From the NCBI RefSeq assembly GCF_019059575.1, contig NW_024881532.1:434001-498000 (forward strand): a DNA stretch of 64,000 nt. The letters run 5' to 3'. The stretch comes from Amphibalanus amphitrite (Eukaryota; Arthropoda; Thecostraca; Balanomorpha; Balanidae). The position numbers and the translations under genes were made by a program. This document shows positions 1 through 10,000 of the stretch, in pieces (the first letter of the stretch is position 1; each line of letters opens with the position of its first letter). Under the pieces are notes generated by a model. That model saw only the letters and a list, made by a program, of their open reading frames with translations. It was not told the DNA's origin and did not search any database.

Positions 1-312
1 TCATTGACATAGAGCAAGAAGAGCAATGGGCCCAACACTGAGCCTTGGGGCACACCACTGCGCACAGGGACCAAATCTGACAGGTTTCCATATAGGGACA
101 CTTGCTGCATTCTGTCTTCCAGGAATGATTCAATCCAAGACAACACTCGGTCACCAATACCATAACAGCGCAGCTTGCCTATCAGTCTCTTGTGTGGGAC
201 GGAGTCGAACGCCTTTCGGAAGTCAAGGTAAATCACTTCGACCTCCGTCTTGTCCTCCAACAGGCGGCTCCATGAGTCTATAGAGTCAAGCAGTTGCGTA
301 TCACAAGATCGT
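1..312 (-). pseudogene. Non-LTR retrotransposon reverse transcriptase, 3' fragment A (minus strand)
   Basis: Read on the minus strand, this encodes the central part of a LINE reverse transcriptase. It has the catalytic-block motif YLDFRKAFDSVPH followed by the RT motif GVPQGSVLGPLLFLLYVN, which runs off the window start. The frame stays open to about position 302 and is then interrupted at 312/313 by another element inserted in the opposite orientation. The upstream part of the same RT resumes at 2858-3365. The motifs are of the Jockey/CR1 broad type, but the clade cannot be settled from a fragment. It is 3' truncated by the window edge. It probably lies in an upstream intron of the EGF-repeat gene. 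Confidence 0.85.
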
Positions 313-1608
313 GATATCATCACCGAGAGAGAGGTTCTCCAAATACTAAATTCACTCGATCCTAACAAATCAACGGGCCCCGATGAAATTCCAGTAAAAC
401 TTATCAAGTTAACCGCTCTCATCATCGCAGAACCATTGTCCAAACTTTTTAACATGTCACTAAGTCAGGGAATTTATCCATCGAAATTTAAAGAAGCAAA
501 CATAAAACCAATTTTCAAAAACAAGGGATCACCTTCTGACTACACTTGTTACCGTCCCATCAGTATACTTTCATCGTTATCTAAAGTCTTCGAAAAAATT
601 GTCTTCAAGGGTATATATTCCCATTTACTGAATCATTCTCTTTTGACCGACAAGCAGAGTGGGTACCGGCGTAGTCACAGTACAGAACAACAGCTTTTAT
701 ACCTGACTCACAACTTGTACAAATCACTGGACATGGGACGAGACTTTACTGCTATCTACCTCGACATTTCTAAATACTTTGACAAGATCTGGCATGACGG
801 ACTGTTGTACAAGAGTAAGCACGACTTCGGAATTACTGACTCACTTTTCGACTGGTTAAAATCATATCTTTGTGACAGGACACACCGAGTACGGATCAAC
901 AGCACATTCTCGGCCACTAAAACAATAAATGCGGGCTGCCCGCAGGGATCCGTACTCGGGCCTTTGCTGGCACTTATGTATCTCGACGGACTTTCAAGAC
1001 GAATAAAGAATGACATTCTCTTTTTCGCTGACGACACATCTATCTACGCCTCGCACACGACAGCAGACATTGACGCCGTACAGCTATCACTACAACAAGA
1101 CCTCAACGAAATCCACAAATATGGTCGAGAATGGGCAATTACATTCAACGCTACGAAGACCATCCAACAAACATTTTCACACAGACATCAATACACACCA
1201 CCAAAGCTCACTTTCGAGGGCGCAAACGTACCCATTCATGAAACTCATACTCACCTAGGCTTGACACTTTCTAAGGACCTACGCTTCCACCAACACGTCA
1301 ATGCAATATGCAACAAGGTACACAAATCACTCAGTCCACTCTACTCCATTGCACGTTACATACCAAGGCCCATTCTCGACCAAATTTACAAGACGTATAT
1401 AAGACCTTACTTTGACTACTGTGACACAATATATGACGGACACATAACAATACAAGACGCTGCCCGACTTGACACGCTACAAAACAGAGCAGGGAGACTT
1501 GTGACGGGGGCTATGTTCAGGACGTCAACCGAAAAACTTCTACAAGACTTGGGCTGGGACAAACTGACTGTAAGACGACAAATACACAAACTCACTTTAT
1601 ATCATACA
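313..1608 (+). pseudogene. Reverse transcriptase domain of the nested LINE
   Basis: The frame encodes RT motifs in order: a fingers region with a STGPDEIP motif, the YRPISIL motif, the first catalytic Asp in YLDISKYFDK, the CPQGSVLGPLL motif, and the FADD catalytic pair followed by TSIYA. The C-terminal thumb follows. Without interruption the frame runs to 1608, where a hAT-like MITE begins, and translation would stop at about 1753-1755 inside that MITE. The second motif reads SKYFDK where related elements usually have SKAFDK, so the copy may be inactive. Its 5' truncation alone makes it non-autonomous. Confidence 0.85.
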
Positions 1609-1861
1609 CATAGGCGCGGGAGCCGGGGGGGCAGTGGGGGCAGCTTGCCCCCCCAACTCTGGGGCCGTGGGGGCGGTGCCCCCACAGCTTTGAGACGGAA
1701 TACCACACTTTTTTTGCAAATGTTTTCTTTTTTTGTTGAAAAAGCCGAGGGGTGAAAAATAAGTGGCCTAAAACCGGTGAGAAAACTAGATTTGGGGGTA
1801 CCCTAGGTTAATCTCTATTATGTTGTGCCCCCCCAGTCGGAAAGTAGTTCCCGCGCCCCTG
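1609..1861. mobile_element. hAT-like MITE, family 1, copy 1 (253 bp)
   Basis: The element is flanked by a perfect 8-bp target duplication, ATCATACA (1601-1608 and 1862-1869). Its imperfect terminal inverted repeats start CATAGGCGCGGGAGCC on the left and CAGGGGCGCGGGAAC on the right, read inward. The 8-bp duplication and the CAGGGGCG-type terminus are hAT hallmarks. It has no coding capacity, so it must depend on a transposase elsewhere. A near-identical copy lies at 46538-46800. It interrupts the RT frame of the host LINE. MITE plus duplication add 261 bp, which keeps the frame but brings an internal stop. Confidence 0.9.
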
Positions 1862-2484
1862 ATCATACATTCACTAATCCAAGACACCAAACGCCAAATT
1901 ATATCACGATGATCATGCCAGAAACACGTGCAGAAAACACCGGCAGAACACTACGCAACTCCAACACACACACCATGCCTCCCAACCGAACCACATCCTT
2001 CCAGAAGTCCTTTTTCCCCTCAACAGGCAAATCCTGGAACCAGCTTCCCGAATCCATCCGATCCCTTCCTCCTCGTTCCTTTCAACGAGAGATCTCGAGG
2101 CGACTGGGGGTGCCTGGGCCTTCTCCCTTTCACAAAATTGGCACTAAAATGGGAAATATTTTCCATTCTAGGCTACGAATGCAAATGTCACAACTAAATT
2201 CACATTTATTTCAAATACAAAGGCACGATACACCTGAATGTGCTTGTGGCTTTGAAACAGAAAATATTCATCATTTCATTCTCGCGTGTCCCAACTATAA
2301 TTTGCAGAGGGAGGAACTTTACCGGGACATGTTGCAAATTTTTGGCGAAAATTTTGGTCAAATGTCAACTACACGGTTATTACGTCTTCTTTTGCATGGC
2401 GACGATCTTGGCGGCGGGGACTGTCGTGCGGTGGCTCAGCATTTCCAAAATTTCTTGCTTCGTTCGCACAGATTTACCTATTAA
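1862..2484 (+). pseudogene. C-terminal region of the nested LINE polyprotein
   Basis: This continues the RT-bearing frame after the MITE, beginning after the second target duplication copy. It contains the segment SWNQLPESIRSLPP, typical of the post-RT region of LINEs, and a terminal Cys-rich motif CACGFETENIHHFILACP (a CxC...H...C knuckle). It ends with TAA at 2482-2484. About 370 bases of 3' UTR follow before the GGAAT tail. It is part of the same non-autonomous copy. Confidence 0.8.
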
Positions 2485-2857
2485 TTTACCTACCTCATTC
2501 AGTTTTGTGGGCGGCGTCCCCGGTGGGCTGAGTGACGTCAGCGCGGGTTGGGTCGGTGGCCTGTCGTGGCGGCGGCAGTGGTAGTTTTGTTTCATTACGC
2601 TACGTTACCTTCATTACGTTGTATGTTTATGTTATATTCGACGTTGATCTGAAGGCTATGTTCATGTTGTTTTATGTTTATGATGTCTATCTGATTATGT
2701 TACAAGAGGTGGTGCCTAGAGTCAAGCACAATGTGCTTTTGCACCACTCTTATATTATTTTGCTTTATCTCTGTTATTCATGTTCATTTTCCGATCGTTT
2801 TACTTATAGGTTGTCGATGCGCAATAAACATTCTGGAATGGAATGGAATGGAATCGT

Positions 2858-3365
2858 TTCGGGCGGAAGCCATGTTGGTCCTTGGACAGCAGGTCATTTG
2901 ACAGCAAATGGTCCATTAAACAATCACGAATGAGCGACTCGAGAATCTTACAGGGAACAGATGTGAGGCTGACAGGTCTATAGTTTCTTGGGTCTTCCTT
3001 TTCACCTTTCTTAAAGATTGGTATGACTTTACCGTGCTTCCAGTCTGCAGGAATAGACCCAGTTTCAAGCGATTTTCGGAACAGTAAGGTCAAGGGAAGG
3101 GAGAGAGGACCACTCAATTCCCTTAAAACGCGGGGGTGAATGTCATCAGCTCCTGGGGCACTATTGGGGTTCAGTGCTTTAAGCTTTTGCTTCACTGTGA
3201 AAAGGTTGACTGGTATATCGATCAGCGGCGGCCCTGTGTAACGGTTTGCTAGTTGTGGCACGACATCCGTTTTTTCAATAGTGAATGCGCCTGAGAAGAC
3301 GTCATTCAGGAGCGAGGCCTTCTCTTTTTCCTCGCTAACAAGCTGGCCCTGGTCGTTTCTTAGAT
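2858..3365 (-). pseudogene. Non-LTR retrotransposon reverse transcriptase, fragment B (minus strand)
   Basis: This is the upstream part of the same minus-strand RT as at 1-312. Reading from 3365 down, it has a pre-RT segment with GQLVSEEKEKASLLNDVFSG, then NPNSAPGADDIHPRVL, IPIFKKGEKEDPRNYRPVSL and KDQHGFRPKR, where the insertion cuts it at 2858. The order and spacing match the fingers region that precedes the catalytic motif found in 1-312. The 5' end decays at about 3365 next to three copies of a 12-bp repeat (3360-3402). No endonuclease domain is visible, so it is a 5'-truncated relic. Confidence 0.85.
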
Positions 3366-3402
3366 CACCAATATTTAGATCACCAATTTCTTAGATCACC
3401 AA
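3360..3402. repeat. Short direct repeats (ttagatcaccaa x3)
   Basis: Three near-identical 12-mers occur at about 3360, 3375 and 3391, at the 5' boundary of the minus-strand LINE fragment. They may be a small local duplication made at insertion or a short tandem expansion. The space from 3403 to 3745 holds no recognised gene feature beyond intron sequence leading to the first EGF exon. Confidence 0.6.
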
Positions 3403-3745
3403 GTCCACAGCAGAAGTAATGTGGGGTTTCAGTCATGGGTATGTTCTGCTTCTGAAGCTTACGAACGATTAGCCAGACTACAATGAAACTTTGAATGTAG
3501 CTTATATGTATCGTCACCCTTGCAGGTGCAACTTTAGCTATTGACATCTTCTTTTCGATCACTCCGCATTAAACAATCGCCAGTCAAAGCCAACCGTTGA
3601 GATTGGTAAAACCCTACATTACTTTAGCGGTGGGCTGTACCTTTTAAATGTATGCATTTAATCCACCAAGCTTGGCTGCTTCAATCTAAATGTGGTTATT
3701 CAGGCTCCACTATTTTTCACACTGCTCCCTCGTGCGGTCTGTCAG

Positions 3746-4012
3746 ACAGCGACCCGCGGTGTGAGGTCAGCGACGCGTGTCTGGCCGAGAGGCCGTGCCA
3801 GAACGGTGGCGTGTGCACCAGCCGGGCCGACCAGGGGTACAGCTGCAAATGTCCTCCCGCCTGGCGGGGACGCAATTGCACCGGCCCGGCCCAGCCCTGC
3901 GAGGATGGCGAGGTGGACTGCGGAGACGGTTTCCAGTGTTCGAGAAATGTCTCCTCACCGGTCGGCTACAGCTGCAACTGCGCCGACAAACCCGGCTGGA
4001 AACAACATTCAG
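3746..4012 (+). CDS. EGF gene exon A (one paired EGF unit)
   Basis: Acceptor gtctgtcag, donor cag|gtacga. It is phase 1 at both ends. It starts with the residue run SDPRC, whose Cys completes an EGF from an exon not in this window. The EGF motif CLAERPCQNGG and the second-EGF motif CGDGFQCSRN follow, ending KPGWKQHSG. Confidence 0.85.
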
Positions 4013-7000
4013 GTACGAATAATAGAAACGGAATCATCGAAATCGAATGGATAGTAAACACCCCGGGCTTACTATGAGCTTAGGAATCATCAATAAATGC
4101 GACTTATTGGCAATCAGATGCTCCAAACTCCAAACTTGATGGGTCATAGCGTGCAATTTATCGCCAGTCCGGTAGTCAAGGATACCACCTATGGAACCGT
4201 TTCACCCGACCCGTTACCCGCTGTCATTTTTACAGCACACTCGCCGCGCTGTGTGCTGTACGACGCCTGTCTGGCCGGCCAGCCGTGCGAGAACGGCGGC
4301 ACCTGCACCCCCGCGCCGGCCGGAGCCTACACCTGTAAATGTACGGCGGCCTGGACGGGCACCAACTGCAGCCAGCCCAACGACATCTGCGCCAACGGGG
4401 TCAGTGGCTAAGAAAATCCGATAATACATGCTTTAATAATCGAGATGTTGTCGACATCAGAACAGACGTAATACATGCTCGGATTGCAGTCGAGTTGTTG
4501 TGTTCCACCGTTCAACGACATGTCGTGACGTACCCTTACTGTATTGTCTCGTGTCACGCTGTCCTGTGCCCCATCGAGTCGCTTTGTCTCGTCTCGGACC
4601 GCATCGTGCTATACCGCACTAGTGACACCGTGCTAATGACGTCGGTTGGCCTCTGTCTTGCCGGTCAGGCGTCCCGTTGCGGCGCCGAGTGGACGTGTGA
4701 GCGTGACACCAGTCGGCCGTCTGGCTACAACTGCGGCTGCGATAAAAAGCCCGGCTGGAAAAGCGTCTCCGGTGAGCGATCATGTTTAGACCTCGACGGA
4801 ACGAGGGAAAATCCATCTCCTTGGATCACTCCTTGCACCAAAGACACTTCTACTGAGCTCAAAATATTTGTTTTTACCGTCAGAGAGACGTCTTTAGTGA
4901 TGTTGATTTTGTCTATGTCCAGCTGACGAAGCTAGTTTTCGGACGCCTGGTGTCGCTCTATCCTGCTGACCCGTCCTTCCCCGTCCCTCGTCGTTCGCTG
5001 CCGCAGCCAGCGAGCCCCAGTGCCAGGTGGCCGATCCGTGCATAGCTCTCCAGCCGTGCCGAAACGGCGCCACGTGTCTGGCCACCGCCAGTGACACGTA
5101 CCGGTGCACGTGCCACCCGGCGTGGACGGGCGCCACGTGCGACCAGCCGCTGGACCCGTGCACGCCGGCGGCTCCGTGCGGTGCCGGGTTCCAGTGCAGT
5201 CGAGATCCGACCTCTCCGGCTGGCTACACGTGCGGGTGTGACGCCCGGCCCGGCTGGGGAGTCACCTCAGGTGAGACAGGTGTTGAAGGGAATAGCCCTG
5301 GCCATTAGTCAATAAAACAAATTTAGCCATGAAGTTCAGGACATATTCTTATAGTGCGGCTTATGTGATCGTTGGAGCTGGTGGCGATGATATGCACTTG
5401 ATTCAGGCCAATCTGGTATGAATATTGCGCGAGTGTAACATATGTAAATTAACTCGGTGTATTTTCTGTCTGTTTTCAGATGAGGACCCTCACTGCGCCG
5501 TACAGGACCAGTGTCTGGCCAACAGTCCGTGCCAGAACGGTGGCACGTGTGTGCAGGGCTCGGCCCACCACTACCAGTGCGAGTGTCCTCACGCGTGGGG
5601 CGGTGCGAGCTGCGAGCTGCCGAGGGACCCGTGCGAGACACAGCGGATCGTGTGCGGCGCCGGGAGGACGTGCTCCCGCGACCCGGCATCAGTCGCCGGG
5701 TACAGCTGCAACTGCCACACCACGCCAGGCTGGAAGGCCAATTCAGGTCGGTCAGCGGGGACAGGTCAACTCAGATCAGTGGCCAGTGGGTGGGGCTGGT
5801 CTGGGTGAGTGGTCACTTCGGGTCAGTGGGGGAGACGGGTCAGGGTCACCTCGAGTCAGTCTGACATGCCCAGTCTGCCTGGTTAGTAGCCAAAGGAGAT
5901 CATCGAAGTCATTTAGTACTAGTAGGCAATCTATCTATTTATCTGTCTATCTATCTGAGTTATCCTTGGTGGGATTCAGGTAAAGGAAAACTAATTAATT
6001 TGCATTCGGCTGCGTTAGCTGGTCTACTAAAATTTGGAAGTCATGAACTTTCCTCCCTTTCTTGCCCTGCAGACGAGGATCCAACTTGTCAGGTGGAGGA
6101 CGTGCCTCGGTCCAACTCCCTCACTCTCTCTGTCCCCTCTCCTCTACAGACGAGGACCCCACGTGTGTAGTAGATGACGTGTGCCTGGCGCGCTCGCCGT
6201 GCCTCAATGACGGCGTGTGCACGAGTCTGGAGGGAGGTCAGTTCAAGTGCTCGTGCCGCGGACTGTGGCGCGGGGCTACCTGCTCTGAACCCAGGCACCC
6301 CTGCCGCGAGAAGGCGCTCTGTGGAAAACGTTTCGCCTGTCAGCTGGCACCCCATTCCCTGGCCGGATACACGTGCAACTGTGATGCCGTGCCCGGCTAC
6401 GGGCCAAAGTCTGGTGAGTGGAGAGAGGGGCTGTATGAGGTCAGTTCAGTGTCGGGGTCAGGTTGAGGTCAGTTCAGGTCAGGGTCAGGTTGAGGTCAGT
6501 TCAAGTCAGGGTCAGGCCAGGGTCAGGTCAGGGTCAGGTCAAGGTCAGGTCAGGGTCAGGTCGGGGTCAGGTCAAGGTCAGGTCAGGTAAGGGTCACATA
6601 AGGGTCAGGTGAGGTTCAGGTAAGGGTTTGGTCAGGGTCATGTTAGGCTTAGATCAGATCAGGGCTAGGTCAAGGTCAAATTTAGGTACGGTCAGGTCAG
6701 GTCAGGATCAGTTCAGGGGGTTTCAGTGTCAGGTAAGGTCAGATTCAGGGTCAGGTCAGGATCAGTTCGGAGTCAGATTATTGGTTGACCCGTGTCTGTA
6801 TCCCCGGCAGAGTCGGACCCGCAGTGTGTGGTGACAGACGTGTGTCTGCAGCGGTCGCCCTGTCAGAACGGCGGCTCCTGCACGAGTCTGCCGCACCTGG
6901 GCTACAGCTGCTCCTGCACTCCCGCCTGGACGGTCAGTCACTTCGCATACTAAATGTTCAGAGTCTTGACGTTCTGACTGAACACTGAAATACCGACACA

Positions 7001-10000
7001 AATTCAACAAATGGGGTGAATGTAAGCCGCCATGACCTGCTCATTCATTCTGCTATCCAGGGCAAGGAGTGTAATATGCCGGCGAACCCGTGCGAGGGGA
7101 CCACCGAGGACCTCTGTGGCGGCCCGAAAACGGTCGGCAGCTGCCAGCGGAACCCCAACAGCGCGCTGGGCTTCTCGTGCGGCTGCTCAAAAACACCCGG
7201 CTGGGAGGCCAAGTCAGGTTTGTGAGGCTCCATCTGTCCATAATTGGGCTGATACTTGCGCAGCTGAAGCGAAGTTATCACACTAATGAGCTGTTGGAAT
7301 TGAGTTTTGATTCGATTGTAACTCTCACGCTGGCTATTTTGATGCCAGCCTTATTTGATAATCGCTATTTCCAACGACTGAAATCGGCTTCTTTATTCCC
7401 ACTCTAACGCGAAGTAAAGAAACTAGCGGTCGTTTGGCGACCATTCTCGGCTCTCGCACCTATCGGACTCTACCGACAAATCTTTCCCCACCTTTCCAGA
7501 CACCGACCCGCACTGCATCGTGACCGATCAGTGCCTGGCCAAACGTCCGTGTAAGAACGGCGCCACGTGTGCCTCCCAGGAACGTGCCGGATACACGTGC
7601 ACGTGCCCTCCGGCGTGGACGGGCACGACGTGCGAGGAGCCCTCCAGTCCCTGCTCCGACGGCAATGATCTGGTATGGCTCGAAAGTAAACGGTTTTTCG
7701 TGAATGCCCTTTATTTCCCTTGGAAGAACGCAATGGCATCTTATGTTTGTACTCAATGTTATTTGGATGCCGTCGCTGTGATTTTTAACTGAATGCACAA
7801 AGAACCTCGGGTATTGCTATGGTAACGAACCACATCGAACTGTCTTAATGACAAATATCCTGAGACTACAAGCGCTTTTCCTTGCATATTTTGTCAATTT
7901 CCCCTGCATAGTGGTTACTGGTTAGTGCTATGAACGAGCTACGATTGTCACTGACTACTCTCGTGCCGGACCGATGCGGGAAATCACCACGTCTGCGTTC
8001 GTTTCAGTGTGGCGAGGAGTTCACGTGCGCTCGTGACCCGGATTCGGAGCTGGGATACAGCTGCGGCTGCGACGCCAAGCCAGGCTACGAGCGAGTGTCA
8101 GGTAGGTTTTCTGCATCCGCATAACACCTGTCACAGGATCAAAGATGTCATGCTATGTCGTGTTCCCAGTGATATAGACGGACGAATGAGTCAGTGCTAT
8201 GAATATAAAATTCTGATGAATCGTATTTCGCATCTAAGTTCAATCAAACTAGGAGTCTGATAGGGAGTAACGCTATCCTGTCCGTTTTCCGTTCAGATTC
8301 CAGCCCTCGCTGCCACATGGTGGACGCGTGCCTCGCTCTGCAGCCCTGTCAGAACGGCGCCACCTGCCTATCCACGGTATGTATGCTCCGGTGTGACTGT
8401 TCTATGCTTAAAAGTGTGATATCTGTGAAGATATTACGCAAAATAAGAACTGCTGCGCCATTTTTTAATGCGACCGCTTTTGTATAAGCGTTTGACCACT
8501 TGGCGTAAGCTTACATTCCATTTCATAGATGGCGCCACTGTCGAGCGCCTGAAGGTATGCTGTACCGCATGGCTCGTGGCGAAAACCCGCCGTGCGGAAT
8601 GCTTTAAACGGTCGGATGTTCCACGAAATGGCAAACGCTAGGCATAAGGAGCAGGAATATGACGCTTGGGCTGTTAAAGTCTGTAAAGTCTGTAAGTTTA
8701 AGGATATGTAAAGAGGTTGAACGGACTCTTATACGATGTAAGAGCGATGAGCAATTTAATTTACTGCAATGAATCCTCGCGTCACAGTTGCCGTTTTTTT
8801 CTGCAGGGCGAGGGCCAGTTCAACTGCAGCTGCGCTGTCGGCTGGGGCGGACCGACGTGCACTCAGCAGCTTGGAACCGCCGAGGCCGGGACCGGCTGTG
8901 ACCCCACCGACCCCGACTGTAACAACTCGGTCGGGGTACCCTCGTCGGGGAAGATACGCATCGAGATCGACACGGAGACTGTTCTGAGCCGGGGGAACGG
9001 CTCGACTGCGAGTGAAGAGCCTCCGACGGAGTCAGAGTCATCTCCATCGCCGTCTCTGTCGCCTGCAGCACCGTCTCCGTCACCTGCAGTACCGCCACCT
9101 CCACCTCCAGTTCCGTCACCATCGCCTTCAACACAATCTCCGTCATCTTCACGAAAACCATCTCCGTCTTCTTCACCGTCTCCGGCACCGTCTCCGTCTC
9201 CGCTGCCGGCCTCGAAACCGATTGGAGGACAGGAGGGGACGAAGGAGGGGCAAGGACCACCGCAGCAGAAACAAGGATCACAGGAGGGAACTTCAGGGGC
9301 GGGTGGGAACCTGGCGGTAGCCGGTGTTGGGATCGAGATGCCGCCGGGCGGCGGTCAGGGTCAGTCTCAGGTAGCTGGCTCCGAGTTTAGCCGACTGCAG
9401 CTGCTGATTGGGCAGCTTCAGCAGCTGTTGGGCGGTCGGCAGCTCGCAGACGGGCAGCTGCAGCAGCTACAGCAGCTGCAGCGGCTGCAGATCGACCAGA
9501 AGAGCGCAGCGGGTGAGTCAGAGGCGGACGCCACTGTCGGTAACGTGGTATCACCAAATGGCAGAGTAGCCGAGCGGGTTGGTGTCGCCCACTCGGACCG
9601 AAAAACCGCCGCCGGCGAGCTGGAGACGGTGTCGGCAGTGGAGCAGCCGGTAGACAGCGGAGACGACGAGGAGACGGAAGGTGAAGAGGAGACATCACCG
9701 GCCGTCGAGAAGACCGTGGTTGGACCCGGCGACCAGCTGGTCTCGGTGAAACAGAAGGGTCCGATCAAAGTGCAGTATTACGTCGGGCCGGCCCCGTCCC
9801 AGACGGCTGGGGCGCGAGGAGGGAGTGGAAGTCGGGAAGGGACCGGAGGGAGGAGCAGTGGGCGGTGGGCGATGAAGTCTGCCGGTCAGCCGGCCGTGGG
9901 GTCGGCGGCAGAAGGTGTGGACACTGGCACTAGCGGGGGTGGCGCTCCACCAGCGGCTGGAGCCGTGGTGCAGCTGCCGGGATCGCCGCGGCTGACAGCG

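Larger units (their letters stand above)
313..2852 (+). mobile_element. 5'-truncated non-LTR retrotransposon with RT and C-terminal zinc-knuckle region
   Basis: This plus-strand LINE copy is nested inside the minus-strand LINE. The left junction is at 312/313 and the right one at 2852/2853. The 5-bp sequence atcgt occurs at both edges (308-312 and 2853-2857), consistent with a short target-site duplication. The element lacks its 5' half: no endonuclease domain is present and it begins just upstream of the RT fingers. A frame of RT character covers 313-1608 and continues at 1870-2484 after a MITE insertion. The 3' end carries AATAAA at 2823-2828 followed by a short GGAAT repeat tail (2834-2852). 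Confidence 0.85.

Noticed and set aside
9012-9320. His/Arg/Leu-rich frame overlapping the EGF gene stalk
   Set aside because: It is a shifted-frame reading of the Ser/Pro-repeat coding sequence, not an independent gene.
9559-9600. tRNA-like words (gagtagccgagcgggttgg) in the EGF gene terminal exon
   Set aside because: They resemble the D-arm of a Leu/Ser tRNA, but no acceptor stem, anticodon arm or T-arm (ggttcgaatcc) follows at the right spacing, and the stretch is in frame inside the coding exon.
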